IMG/VR virus record: IMGVR_UViG_3300045955_000216
Location: 1-58,723 of that record
Length of the DNA: 58,723 nt
Strand: one strand, 5' to 3'
Origin: a virus
Positions 6,309 through 13,600 of this stretch are shown here, piece after piece. The translations under genes were made by a program, and so were the position numbers. Positions within the stretch are counted from its first letter, which is position 1; every line of letters begins with the position of its first letter. The notes beneath the pieces were generated by a model that saw nothing but the letters and a program-made list of their open reading frames with translations, did no database searches and had not been told where the DNA came from.

Positions 6309-6886
6309 TCGACGATCTCCGTCTGGATCCGGGCCAGGGTTGCCTGGAGCACGTCGCCGACCGCCCTCGGCTCGCCCCCCCGCCAGGTCGGTTCCGGCCG
6401 ATCCGATCCCCCCTGCATGGGTGCGTGAGCACCCCTCCGGCCCCCCTCGGACGGGACGGGAGTGGACGGGAGAGGACGGGACGGGAGAGGAGTAGACGCG
6501 GTGACTAACGCCGTCCGTAACGCGTGACTCTCCTGCTGGAGCTTCTCCCGGTGCCGGGTCTGGCGTAACGCGGACCCCTTCCGTTGCGCGGCGCGTTCCT
6601 GGGCGGAGAGGTTGTGCTCGAGGTAGTCATGGACGAACCACCCCCCGACCGCTTCATCCCAGAGGTCGGCCTGGACGAGGGCCTCGAGCTCCCGCTTCGT
6701 CGGCTTCGGCGCCCCTGGCATGAGCATGGTCAGGTCCTCGGCCCGGATCTTCCCGTCGGTCTCGTAGAGCTGGCAGAACTGGATGCTCGCGACGTAGAGG
6801 CCGTACACCGCCTTCGCGAGCGAGGGAGGGAGGGAGCGGACTTTGCGATGGTGCGCGAGTCGATCATCGAGCTTGACCCAGGACAT
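6272..6886 (-). CDS. Replication initiator-like protein, 204 aa
   Basis: The N-terminal 100 residues (MSWVKLDDRLAHHRKVRSLP, VYGLYVASIQFC, ETDGKIRAEDL, FVHDYLEHN) match the winged-helix N-domain of phage replisome organisers. The middle is a Pro/Ser linker encoded by tandem repeats (6449-6497) and the C-terminus is short. In lambdoid phages such genes contain the origin inside the coding sequence. GGGGAG precedes ATG 6886. No helicase or polymerase gene is seen, so the phage would recruit host replication proteins. Confidence 0.65.
   Translation of the reverse strand: MSWVKLDDRLAHHRKVRSLPPSLAKAVYGLYVASIQFCQLYETDGKIRAEDLTMLMPGAPKPTKRELEALVQADLWDEAVGGWFVHDYLEHNLSAQERAAQRKGSALRQTRHREKLQQESHALRTALVTASTPLPSRPLPSTPVPSEGGRRGAHAPMQGGSDRPEPTWRGGEPRAVGDVLQATLARIQTEIVEWPSLNPAPTGR
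6449..6497. repeat. Iteron-like tandem repeats inside the initiator gene (candidate origin)
   Basis: Four near-tandem units built on GGACGGGA with lengths about 15, 10, 15 and 10 bp on the plus strand, encoding the Pro/Ser-rich linker. Position inside an initiator gene parallels the lambda O/ori arrangement. No strongly AT-rich stretch adjoins it, so origin function is tentative. Confidence 0.45.
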
Positions 6887-6987
6887 TCAGTCTCCCCGCC
6901 GCCGCGGTGACATGGGAACCCCGACCGCCGCCGGCGTGGCGGCGCCGACGACGATCGGGTGCTTTCGGGATTGCCCCCGACCTACCC

Positions 6988-7176
6988 CTAGCAGCCCTTC
7001 CCCTTCCCCTTGCCGCCTGGGGTCGGGTAGCCGGGCTTGCTGCCGCCCTTGTCCTTCGCCATCGTGCGCCTCACCTCCTCCCCGTGCTTCATCCGCCGGG
7101 CTTGCGCCTGGCGCTTGTAGTCGGCCATGACGGCCCCGGACGAGAAGCCCATCCCCGGCGCCGGCCAGCGGCTCAT
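6988..7176 (-). CDS. Small basic Gly/Lys-rich protein, 62 aa
   Basis: ATG 7176 overlaps the upstream TGA (ATGA). The C-terminus (KDKGGSKPGYPTPGGKGKGK) is very basic and suggests nucleic-acid binding. ATG 7128 is an internal alternative. The roughly 100 bases between its end and the initiator gene hold no evident gene or promoter. Confidence 0.55.
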   Translation of the reverse strand: MSRWPAPGMGFSSGAVMADYKRQAQARRMKHGEEVRRTMAKDKGGSKPGYPTPGGKGKGKGC

Positions 7177-7583
7177 GCGTCCGCGGCCGCCTGGCGCTCG
7201 AGGGCGAGCTCCTGCTGACGCTGCGCCTCGGCCTTCATGCGGGCGAGCTCCCGCTCGTCTCGCGTCGCGCGCCGGCGGTAGAGCACCTCGCCGGTGTCTT
7301 TGCGCGCCGCGAGGATCTCGTCGTCCTGGCCGTCGTACCGGACGGCGACCTCCACCGGCTCCTGGCGGGACCGCTCGAGCACGAGGCGCTGCCAGTGGGT
7401 GACCTCGTGGTCCATCCGCTCGACGGCTTCCTTGAATTCCTTCCGGCGGGTCGCCTCCTCAAGCTCCGCGTCGCCCTTCTTCTGGAGGGCGCGGGCGAGC
7501 TGGTCCCCGGCCTCCTGGAGCTCCTCGGGGGTGAGTGGGACGGGCAGGATCCGGGTGTCGGTCCAAGTGACGTCGTGGGTCAT
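7173..7583 (-). CDS. Hypothetical coiled-coil protein, 136 aa
   Basis: AAAGGAG six bases before ATG 7583 sets the start. Central residues form a long charged helix, followed by VEVAVRYDGQDDEILAARKD and a C-terminal alanine/glutamine helix. Overlaps both neighbours by four bases. Family not recognised. Confidence 0.65.
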   Translation of the reverse strand: MTHDVTWTDTRILPVPLTPEELQEAGDQLARALQKKGDAELEEATRRKEFKEAVERMDHEVTHWQRLVLERSRQEPVEVAVRYDGQDDEILAARKDTGEVLYRRRATRDERELARMKAEAQRQQELALERQAAADA

Positions 7584-7900
7584 GGGCGCTCCTTTCGGAA
7601 GTCGTCGGCGTTCGGGCAGGTGGCGAAGTGGCTCTCGTGGCCGAGGATCCTGCAGGGCCCGTCGACCACGCGCCGACGCCCGCCCTCGAGCTCCTCGACC
7701 ATCTGGAAGACGCGCAGGGTGTCTCCCTCGGGCGTGACCAGGACCAGCGGCTTGATGATCCGGCCGGGCCCAGGATCCGGGGGCCGCTCCGTCCAGACGC
7801 GGTACTCCTCCGGGGTCCGGGACTCGACGGGGATGTACTTCTGGGTCCGCGGGCTCGCCACGAACCCGATCTCCGCCTGGCACCCGCGACAGCGGGCCAC
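7580..7900 (-). CDS. Zinc-ribbon-like protein, 106 aa
   Basis: Begins MARCRGCQAEIGFVASPRTQ and ends CPNADDFRK, leaving a CxxC and a distant Cys/His pair, a pattern common in phage proteins of unknown function. The middle (IIKPLVLVTPEGDTLRVFQM) is beta-rich. GTG start overlaps the upstream TAG. Confidence 0.65.
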   Translation of the reverse strand: MARCRGCQAEIGFVASPRTQKYIPVESRTPEEYRVWTERPPDPGPGRIIKPLVLVTPEGDTLRVFQMVEELEGGRRRVVDGPCRILGHESHFATCPNADDFRKERP

Positions 7901-8127
7901 TAGCCGCCGTCCACGATGCGGGCGATCGACTCGACCTCCGCCTTCTGCCGTTGCACCACCGCTCGGATCTCGCGCGCCAGGTCAGCCAGGAGCCACGTTG
8001 ACGCCTCGATGGTGATCCGCTTGGAGCGGCTCTCCACGACGAGCTGGATGCTCCCGAGGGTCGGGCCCGAGACGTTGACCGTGTGGAGGTCCTCCCGGGA
8101 CACGCGGAGGCACCGGCGGCGCGTCAC
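7900..8127 (-). CDS. Hypothetical protein, 75 aa
   Basis: Beta-rich N-terminus (LHTVNVSGPTLGSIQLVVES) followed by a helix (LADLAREIRAVVQRQKAEVE). Coupled to neighbours by overlapping stops and starts. No recognised family. Confidence 0.6.
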   Translation of the reverse strand: MTRRRCLRVSREDLHTVNVSGPTLGSIQLVVESRSKRITIEASTWLLADLAREIRAVVQRQKAEVESIARIVDGG

Positions 8128-8300
8128 GACGCCCGCCGCTCCTCGCGCGTCACCGGGTCGATGACCGCGACGACCTTCCCGGTCTCGGGGTCGATCCGCC
8201 GGCAGAGGCTCGGGGCGTAGGTCACGCCACGACGGACGGGCACCTCACCCCGGAGCGTGTGGGCGTCGGGACGGACTGGAACGGTCGCGGATGGGGTCAT
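8124..8300 (-). CDS. Hypothetical protein, 58 aa
   Basis: Start at ATG 8300 by the ATGA overlap with the upstream gene. Sequence includes YAPSLCRRIDPETGKVVAVI. Short, one cysteine, no domain recognised. Confidence 0.55.
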   Translation of the reverse strand: MTPSATVPVRPDAHTLRGEVPVRRGVTYAPSLCRRIDPETGKVVAVIDPVTREERRAS

Positions 8301-8617
8301 GCGTCGTCTCCTTGCCATCGCCAGACGGGCGACTCGTGTCCGTGGTTGCTTGGGTGCGCGGACCGTCGGGCCCCGACCTTCTGCCAGCCCTTGCCGGCGA
8401 AGATGGGGCCCCACGCCTTGCCGCTCGAGGGCTCGAGCCCGAGCTCGGCCGCCCGCACCCGGAGGTCGTCGATGTGGACGCTGCCCCGCTCGACCGACAG
8501 CCGGATCGCCTCGGCCCGCATCCGGAGGACGAAGGCCCGGTCCGCGCTCACGGCCTGATCCATGCCGATCCGCTTGCGCCGGAGGCCGGTCGGGAGGTCA
8601 AGCTGGATGGGCGTCAT
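8297..8617 (-). CDS. Conserved-type phage protein, 106 aa
   Basis: The motif AWGPIFAGKGWQKVG followed by SAHPSNHGH and WRW is familiar from small phage proteins of unknown function next to methyltransferase or resolvase genes. Helix-rich N-terminus (LRMRAEAIRLSVERGSVHID) suggests a winged-helix-like fold. ATGA overlaps at both ends. Confidence 0.6.
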   Translation of the reverse strand: MTPIQLDLPTGLRRKRIGMDQAVSADRAFVLRMRAEAIRLSVERGSVHIDDLRVRAAELGLEPSSGKAWGPIFAGKGWQKVGARRSAHPSNHGHESPVWRWQGDDA

Positions 8618-9635
8618 CGCGTCTCGAGGTAGGCCCGGAGGAAGACCGCCGCGACCTGCGGGACGATGGCGTTGCCGTAGGCGCGCAGGCGTCCCACACG
8701 GGCGGGAACCCCATGAGCCAGCGGACGAATGCCGGATTCAGCCGGGGGGACTCGCCGGAGCTTGCCGTCGGAGCAGGCGAGCCACTCGGCCCCCCCCCAC
8801 GCCGCGGACGCTGCCCCCCGAGCACCTGGTCCGTCAGACTCATCCCCGGGTGCGCCGTCGAGCCCGCGAGGTTCCGATTGCCCGCGCCCACCGCGTCCAT
8901 CCGGGTCGGCGTCGTCCAGCCGGCATAGAGCTGCGTCGCCATCCCGAGCTGGAGCCCCGCGCCGTTCCCGTTGTGCCACCGGGCCTTGAGGCGCGCCTGG
9001 CGCGCCTCGTGCGTCGCCGGCTCGGCGTGGACATTCATCGCCTGCGCGTCCGGCGTCGGCCAGCCCGCGGCGAGTAACGCAAAGTCCTGGAGATTCCGTC
9101 TCTCGCCCTGCGTGCGCTCCACCATCCCGCCCCGCTCGGCATTCGTCACCGCGGGACTCGGCCACCCAGTAGAGCCGCTGCCGGATGTGCGGTGCGCCGA
9201 CGCCCGCAGCGCACAGATCGGCGGCCCCGACGGCATATCCCAGGTCTTCCAGGTCAGCGCGTACTCCGGCGAGCCAGTGCCGGCCAGCGCGGCTCGCAAC
9301 CTGCTCGCCAGCGATGACTGGAGGGCGGCACTCGGCGATGAGCCGGAGAAAAGCGGGCCAGAGGTGCCTCTCGTCGAGAACGCCCGCAGCGCGGCCTGCG
9401 CTGGAGAAGGGTTGACACGGGCAGGACCCGGTCCAGATCGGCGCGTCATCCGGCCAACCGGCGAGGGCGAGCGCCTGCTCCCACCCGCCGAGCCCGGCGA
9501 AGAGGTGGACCCGCCGAGCCCCGGCAAGGTCGCCTGGTCGCACGTCGAGGATGCTCCGGCCGTCGACGTGGGCGTCGGGGTAGAGGGCCCGGAGCCAGGC
9601 GGCGGCGTAGGGGTCGTGGTCGTTGAAGTAGACAT
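8598..9635 (-). CDS. Second open frame of the methyltransferase gene, frame B (345 aa)
   Basis: This frame has no stop over the whole gene and contains runs recalled from database proteins linked to DNA methyltransferases: SLASRLRAALAGTGSPEY, LTWKTWDMPSGPPICALRAS, then GWPSPAV, GWPTPDA, GWTTPTR and LNPAFVRWLMGFPPVWDACA. GC3 favours this frame at about 8820-9110, favours frame A at 9450-9640, and is similar for both between. No clear ribosome-binding site was found for ATG 9635. It may be an overprinted gene, the target-recognition part of a frameshifted enzyme, or a shadow preserved by constraint on frame A. Confidence 0.45.
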   Translation of the reverse strand: MSTSTTTTPTPPPGSGPSTPTPTSTAGASSTCDQATLPGLGGSTSSPGSAGGSRRSPSPVGRMTRRSGPGPARVNPSPAQAALRAFSTRGTSGPLFSGSSPSAALQSSLASRLRAALAGTGSPEYALTWKTWDMPSGPPICALRASAHRTSGSGSTGWPSPAVTNAERGGMVERTQGERRNLQDFALLAAGWPTPDAQAMNVHAEPATHEARQARLKARWHNGNGAGLQLGMATQLYAGWTTPTRMDAVGAGNRNLAGSTAHPGMSLTDQVLGGQRPRRGGGPSGSPAPTASSGESPRLNPAFVRWLMGFPPVWDACAPTATPSSRRSRRSSSGPTSRRDDAHPA

Positions 9636-9642
9636 CCCTCAC
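8614..9642 (-). CDS. C5-cytosine DNA methyltransferase, frame A (342 aa)
   Basis: Transfers a methyl group from S-adenosylmethionine to cytosine C5 in DNA. Motif I is VHLFAGLGGWEQAL (about 45-58), motif IV GSCPCQPFS (about 72-80, catalytic Cys), then GEQVAS in place of the usual ENV, motif VIII IRQRLYWVAE and motif X RAYGNAIVPQ near the end. GTG start overlaps the upstream TGA. The target-recognition stretch in this frame (about 8820-9110) is Gly/Arg/Asp-rich with many A/T third positions, while the overlapping frame there has normal GC3 and looks like protein (see 8598-9635). Either the product shifts frame or two proteins are made. A role in protection from host restriction is likely. Confidence 0.8.
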   Translation of the reverse strand: MRDVYFNDHDPYAAAWLRALYPDAHVDGRSILDVRPGDLAGARRVHLFAGLGGWEQALALAGWPDDAPIWTGSCPCQPFSSAGRAAGVLDERHLWPAFLRLIAECRPPVIAGEQVASRAGRHWLAGVRADLEDLGYAVGAADLCAAGVGAPHIRQRLYWVAESRGDECRAGRDGGAHAGRETESPGLCVTRRGLADAGRAGDECPRRAGDARGAPGAPQGPVAQRERRGAPARDGDAALCRLDDADPDGRGGRGQSEPRGLDGAPGDESDGPGARGAASAAWGGAEWLACSDGKLRRVPPAESGIRPLAHGVPARVGRLRAYGNAIVPQVAAVFLRAYLETR

Positions 9643-9848
9643 GCGGTCCCCTCAAGGGCCGGCTCCGGCGCCGCGGTCCCCTTCTTCGCCGGCTTCGCGT
9701 AGACCGATACCAGGTCGGCCCGGTCGATGACGTCCGGCCGGAGGCCCTCGTCCCGGATGACGGCCGTACACTCCGCCACCACCCGGGCGAGGCCCTCCGG
9801 GGTGTAGGTGGAGCGGAAGAACAGCGCGCGGAGGGCCGGCTCGGGCAC
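9639..9848 (-). CDS. Hypothetical protein, 69 aa
   Basis: GTG 9848 overlaps the TAG of the nuclease gene. Sequence MPEPALRALFFRSTYTPEGL followed by a helical second half; C-terminus Ala/Pro-rich. The stop overlaps the methyltransferase GTG. No family recognised. Confidence 0.55.
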   Translation of the reverse strand: MPEPALRALFFRSTYTPEGLARVVAECTAVIRDEGLRPDVIDRADLVSVYAKPAKKGTAAPEPALEGTA

Positions 9849-10750
9849 TACGCCTTCCCCACCAACTCGAGCTGCTTGCCGTTCGCGGCCTGGGCCTGGG
9901 CGAGACTCGTCTCGAGGACCGGGGTCAGGTCCCGCTCGACCGCCGGCGCCGGGGGCGCCTCCGTCTTCGGTGGGAGGATCCCCCACCAACAGGCGTGCTT
10001 GTAGACGCACTTGTTACAATTCATCGGGCTCGGGCGCCGCGGGAAGAGGCCGGCGTTGATCTGCGCGTCGATCGCCTCGACGTCCCGGATCCGCGCCTCA
10101 ACCAGGGGCGCCGTGATCTGGAGCGCGAGCGGCTCCTGGGCCTCTGGCTTCGGCTCCTTCGCTCGGCCCGTGCGGACGACGTCGAACAGGAAGAGGGGCC
10201 AGCGCCCGACCTTGTCGAAGAACATCTTCCCGTAGAGGGGCGGCTGGTCCTGATAGTGCAGCTCGTCGCCGGCCATCTTGTCGGTCGGGAACTTGGCATC
10301 CCGAATCCGCATCTGATCGTCGACGACGTCGAGCTTCCCGGTCAGCCGGAGGCCCGACGGGAGCGTGGTCTCGACCTTCTCCTCGACCATGAGCGGCTGG
10401 ATCCCGGGCGCGACCTTCTCAAGGTAGACCCGGAGGCCCGCCTCCCCGTCCTTCCGGACCTTCGCCTCGCTCTGATCGTCGAAGAGGACGATCTCCTCGC
10501 CCCCCATCGGGGAGAAGGCGAGCTTCACCTCCTCATGGAAGACCTCGACGCACTCGTCGACCGGGAGATCCTGGCCCGTCTCGATCTTCTGGCGGAAGTT
10601 GTGCTCGAGCGCCTTGTGCTGCGCCCGGCCCTTGATCTGCCAGACGTTCGCCAACTTCACCTTCTTGAGGTACTGGTACTCGAAAGCCCGCGGGCAGCGT
10701 TCGTAGCTACTGACCTGCGACGGGGAGCGGGACCAGCGGCGTGTCGTCAT
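9848..10750 (-). CDS. Cas4/RecB-like PD-(D/E)XK nuclease with Fe-S cluster motif, 300 aa
   Basis: N-terminal SPSQVSSYERCPRAFEYQYL is the typical helix with the first cluster cysteine. GKLDVVDDQMRIRDAKF (about 135-150) holds the catalytic Asp and Lys of the D-x(n)-(D/E)xK site. CNKCVYKHACWW (about 245-256) supplies the other three cysteines. Such nucleases resect DNA 5'-3' and in phages pair with annealing proteins; here the RecT-like gene lies immediately upstream with a four-base overlap. The unusual AK for the more common YK is noted. Confidence 0.8.
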   Translation of the reverse strand: MTTRRWSRSPSQVSSYERCPRAFEYQYLKKVKLANVWQIKGRAQHKALEHNFRQKIETGQDLPVDECVEVFHEEVKLAFSPMGGEEIVLFDDQSEAKVRKDGEAGLRVYLEKVAPGIQPLMVEEKVETTLPSGLRLTGKLDVVDDQMRIRDAKFPTDKMAGDELHYQDQPPLYGKMFFDKVGRWPLFLFDVVRTGRAKEPKPEAQEPLALQITAPLVEARIRDVEAIDAQINAGLFPRRPSPMNCNKCVYKHACWWGILPPKTEAPPAPAVERDLTPVLETSLAQAQAANGKQLELVGKA

Positions 10751-11640
10751 GCCGCCACCCCCACCGGACCGGCCTTCCCCGCCTTGTGGTCGGCCAGGAG
10801 CCGGTCAAACCCCGCCTTGAACGTGGCGAAGGTCTCGGCCTTCTGCTTGTCGAGTGCCGTCTTGTTGCGGACGCCCGCCCCGAAGTACCCCTCGAGCATC
10901 TTCCCGTCGAAGCGCCCGCCCGCGAGCTCGTTAACCATGTTGATCGCGGCCATCGCCTCGTAGGACGGAGGCGGCTCGTCGGCGACCGAGGCCGGCTCGG
11001 GCGTCGGCCCGTGGCCGTTCTGGACGACCTCGGCCTCGACGATCCGGGCCGCCGCCGCCTCGGGCGTCGTCACCACCGGCCGCGACGGCGGGGCCGGATC
11101 CTCCTCGAGCTCCTGGGGCGTGTAGACCGGCCCGCCGAAGACGTCGGGGCAGTACCACTTGACCCCGTTCGACATGGACCGGGCGAAGTACATGTTCCGG
11201 GGAAAGGCCCCATAGTTGTAGCTGTTGAGGCCGGCCCGCTTCGCGTCCGCCTCCGTGAAGGCCGAGACCCCGAGCTCGTGGCGCTTGCCCTCGCGGCGCT
11301 CAATGAAGGTCAGCACGCAGCCGGTGTCATCAAGCCGCGTGACCTCGTAGTCGTACCGCCCGCTCCGCTTCACCGTCGCGGCCATGAGGTTCGCGTGCAT
11401 CCCCAGGCGGGCCGGCCGCCCGTTCTTCGACTCCGCGAGGTAGATGCCCGTCATCGCCGCGAAGGGCGGGAAGCCGAGCTCGCGGCCGGCCATGATCTTG
11501 ACGAGGGCCTGGGCCTCCTGGCGCGAGTCGTGGAAGAACCCACTGGCCGCGAACACCTTCGCGATCGCGAGGGTCCCCTCAAAGGTGGCGGGCCGCAGGA
11601 CCGGGTCCGCCGGGATGGTCTCGAGACTGTCTGTCGTCAT
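10747..11640 (-). CDS. RecT-like single-strand annealing protein (candidate), 297 aa
   Basis: The N-terminal 180 residues contain FPPFAAMTGIYL, RLGMHANLMAATVKRSGRYD, FTEADAKRAGL, FPRNMYFARSMSNGVKWYCP and DVFGGPVYTPQEL, a signature I associate with phage annealing proteins of the RecT type. A Pro/Ala linker and a helical tail follow. AAGGAGG lies seven bases before ATG 11640. Next to the Cas4-like nuclease it forms a recombination pair. The family name is from memory; the role is inferred from context. Confidence 0.6.
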   Translation of the reverse strand: MTTDSLETIPADPVLRPATFEGTLAIAKVFAASGFFHDSRQEAQALVKIMAGRELGFPPFAAMTGIYLAESKNGRPARLGMHANLMAATVKRSGRYDYEVTRLDDTGCVLTFIERREGKRHELGVSAFTEADAKRAGLNSYNYGAFPRNMYFARSMSNGVKWYCPDVFGGPVYTPQELEEDPAPPSRPVVTTPEAAAARIVEAEVVQNGHGPTPEPASVADEPPPSYEAMAAINMVNELAGGRFDGKMLEGYFGAGVRNKTALDKQKAETFATFKAGFDRLLADHKAGKAGPVGVAA

Positions 11641-11672
11641 CACGTTGCCTCCTTCGCTCGTTAGTGGGCGGC

Positions 11673-11714
11673 GCCTGACAGGGGATGTCACTCTTCTCGC
11701 GGGCCCCGTCAGGC
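11673..11714. promoter_or_regulatory. Inverted repeat upstream of the RecT-like gene
   Basis: GCCTGACAGGGG (11673-11684) pairs with CCCCGTCAGGC (11704-11714), leaving one bulged base and a 19-base loop. It lies between the small membrane protein gene and the RecT-like start. It has no U-tract on the minus strand, so an RNA processing or attenuator role is more likely than a simple terminator. Confidence 0.5.
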
Positions 11715-11759
11715 TCGGCGGCCGCCGCCCGGCGACCGGAACGAGCCCCGCGAGACGCT

Positions 11760-11939
11760 CTACTCGAGCAACACGAACAGCGCGGTAATCCCCGCCGCGG
11801 AGAGCATCACCACGGCGGCGAGCACGACCCCATCCCAGAGCCGGCGCCCGAAGGCGCGGAGCTCGACGTAGGGGGTCAGCTCGCGGTAATCCCCGTTGCG
11901 GGTCGTCAGCTCTTTGCGGGCCCGGACCGTGGGCCTCAC
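11760..11939 (-). CDS. Small membrane protein, 59 aa
   Basis: GTG 11939 overlaps the upstream TGA (GTGA). A basic N-terminus (MRPTVRARKELTTRNGDYRE) is followed by one C-terminal membrane helix (VVLAAVVMLSAAGITALFVL). Located between early regulators and the recombination genes. Function unknown. Confidence 0.55.
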   Translation of the reverse strand: MRPTVRARKELTTRNGDYRELTPYVELRAFGRRLWDGVVLAAVVMLSAAGITALFVLLE

Positions 11940-12154
11940 GCCGCCCGCTCCACCCCGAGGATGTCGCCCAGGGTGACGCCCTGGATCGCGACCGTCCGCA
12001 CCTGGACCGGCCCGCCCTCGACGACGGCGTCCGCCAGGCCCTCGGCCGCGCGGAGCTTCGCCCAGGCCAGGCCCTCCGAGGCCGCGAGGACCTCGATCCC
12101 CTTCGGCCCCCGGCCGGCCACCTGGAAGCGCCAGACCGGGACCGCCGCGGTCAC
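11936..12154 (-). CDS. Hypothetical protein, 72 aa
   Basis: GTG 12154 by GTGA overlap. Beta-alpha-beta pattern (VWRFQVAGRGPKGIEVLAAS, then helix, then VRTVAIQGVTL) like small single-domain phage proteins. Coupled on both sides. No family recognised. Confidence 0.55.
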   Translation of the reverse strand: MTAAVPVWRFQVAGRGPKGIEVLAASEGLAWAKLRAAEGLADAVVEGGPVQVRTVAIQGVTLGDILGVERAA

Positions 12155-12393
12155 GCGCCCACTCCGGCCGGGGCCGAGGCCATGTCGGCCCCGGTCCCGG
12201 GACGCTGCCGCGGCGCCCGGACCCGGCGCGCCTTCCCGTTGCCGGCGTGGCTCGCTGCGCCGTGGCTGTTCTGGATCAGCTCGCGGAGCGCGTGGGCCAT
12301 CGCCCGGGCGATGATGGTCTTCGGCTCGACGGGGATCGCCGGCGCGATCTTGTCGAGCATCTCGAGCGCGGACTCCTTCTCGTCCTTGGTCAT
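12151..12393 (-). CDS. Hypothetical protein, 80 aa
   Basis: Acidic helical N-terminus (MTKDEKESALEMLDKIAPAI) then ARAMAHALRELIQNSHGAA and a basic tail. Could bind nucleic acid through the tail. ATG 12393 overlaps the upstream stop. Confidence 0.55.
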   Translation of the reverse strand: MTKDEKESALEMLDKIAPAIPVEPKTIIARAMAHALRELIQNSHGAASHAGNGKARRVRAPRQRPGTGADMASAPAGVGA

Positions 12394-12584
12394 ACCCCCT
12401 CCTTCTGGATCGCCCGCTCGAGGAGCGCCGCGAGCGCGTGACAGGTGACGGACGTGCAGCCGACGTGCGTCGGCCGGTTGACCGTGAGGAACCGCTCCCC
12501 GCAGACGTCGCCGGCCGGGTCGAGGACGCCGAGCTCGCGGTCGTCGGGGTAGTCGTGGGGGGAGGCGCCGTCGGCGTCACTCAT
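12390..12584 (-). CDS. Small cysteine-containing protein, 64 aa
   Basis: Start ATG 12584 by ATGA overlap. Contains CGERFLTVNRPTHVGCTSVT with C, H, C and further Cys/His (CHA), a possible metal site. No family recognised. Confidence 0.5.
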   Translation of the reverse strand: MSDADGASPHDYPDDRELGVLDPAGDVCGERFLTVNRPTHVGCTSVTCHALAALLERAIQKEGV

Positions 12585-12871
12585 GCCAGGACCTCCTCGG
12601 GATCGGGCGGCGCCGAGGCCGGCAGCCGCGCGATGTAGGCGAGCAGGAGCGCCAGCGGGGCCGGCGCGTGCGCGCCACAGAAGCACCGGGTCCGGACGCG
12701 CCAGAGCGCCCGGAGCCGGTCGGGCTCGACCTCGCGACTCAGGAGCGCCTCGTCCCGGAGGGTCCACATGGACTTGGAATCCATCCGCCGGGCGCCCCAC
12801 TGGCGCGCGCAGGGCCGGCAGAGCACCGGCCACGCGCCGACCGTCCCGCAGCACAGGCAGGGCGACTCCAT
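12581..12871 (-). CDS. Zinc-ribbon-like protein, 96 aa
   Basis: MESPCLCCGTVGAWPVLCRP with CRPC gives two CxxC pairs within 22 residues, a small treble-clef or ribbon. CFCGAH follows later and a leucine-rich helix (LALLLAYIARLP) ends it. ATG 12871 overlaps the upstream TGA (TGATG). Confidence 0.6.
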   Translation of the reverse strand: MESPCLCCGTVGAWPVLCRPCARQWGARRMDSKSMWTLRDEALLSREVEPDRLRALWRVRTRCFCGAHAPAPLALLLAYIARLPASAPPDPEEVLA

Positions 12872-13116
12872 CACCGGCGCCCCACGGCCCGGAGGCGCGC
12901 CGCCGCGGCCGCGAGCGGCTTCGGGGCCGGCCCCCGGCCCCGCGCCGGAATGAAGCCTTCGGCGAGGATCCGCGCGATCTCGGACTCGGGGATCAGGGCG
13001 GTCCGCCCGACCCGCACCTTGTCCAGCCGGCGCAGGGCGAGCCAGTTGCGGATGGTCTTCTTCGCCTGGTGGAGCCGGGCCGCGGCCTCGTCGACCGTCA
13101 ACAGGACGGGCGTCAT
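12871..13116 (-). CDS. Excisionase-like HTH protein, 81 aa
   Basis: Residues 4-55 match the MerR/excisionase HTH_17 fold: LLTVDEAAARLHQAKKTIRN, WLALRRL, VGRTALIPESEI. The basic C-terminal tail could contact minor groove. It may direct excision with the integrase, or regulate early transcription. ATG 13116 overlaps the upstream stop. Confidence 0.65.
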   Translation of the reverse strand: MTPVLLTVDEAAARLHQAKKTIRNWLALRRLDKVRVGRTALIPESEIARILAEGFIPARGRGPAPKPLAAAAARLRAVGRR

Positions 13117-13403
13117 CGTGTCCCATGCCGGGACGCGGGGCCGGCGGCCGGCGCGGGCGCGCCCTCGAGGCCCAGCAACGTCCCAAGTGTGTCGTAGACG
13201 TGCCGGAACCGGCCGGCCACAATCCCCTCGATGAGGAGCGCCTTCGCCGTCGAGTGCAGGAGGAAGTCCCCCTTGCCGACCGTCGCCGGCCGCGCCTGCT
13301 CGAAGACGGCCGCGAGCGTGGGCTGGAGGCGGATCTTCTCCCCGCACCAGGGGAAGCCGAGCGGCCAGTGGAGGTCCTTCGACTCGTCGAGCAGCGCGTT
13401 CAC
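13113..13403 (-). CDS. Hypothetical protein, 96 aa
   Basis: GTG 13403 by GTGA overlap. Contains LHWPLGFPWCGEKIRLQPTL and a helix GDFLLHSTAKALLIEGIVAG. No domain recognised; early-operon position suggests a regulatory or recombination accessory. Confidence 0.55.
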   Translation of the reverse strand: MNALLDESKDLHWPLGFPWCGEKIRLQPTLAAVFEQARPATVGKGDFLLHSTAKALLIEGIVAGRFRHVYDTLGTLLGLEGAPAPAAGPASRHGTR

Positions 13404-13600
13404 GTTGCCTCGTCGTCCGGCAGGGGCTGGAGCCGGATCCAGCGCCCCGTGGTCGTCGTCTCGAAGTGGAAGGACCAGACGTCGCCCTGATCGTCCAGGG
13501 CGTACAGATCGCGCTCGAGGGCCCCGTCCGTCCGCGTCATGTTGGCCTCGATCTGGACAATCCGCCGGGGTCGGCGGGTGACCTCCTCGGGGGGGCTCAT
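13400..13600 (-). CDS. Hypothetical protein, 66 aa
   Basis: ATG 13600 by ATGA overlap. Beta-rich (RDLYALDDQGDVWSFHFETT, GRWIRLQPL), like a small single-sheet protein. No family recognised. Confidence 0.55.
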   Translation of the reverse strand: MSPPEEVTRRPRRIVQIEANMTRTDGALERDLYALDDQGDVWSFHFETTTTGRWIRLQPLPDDEAT

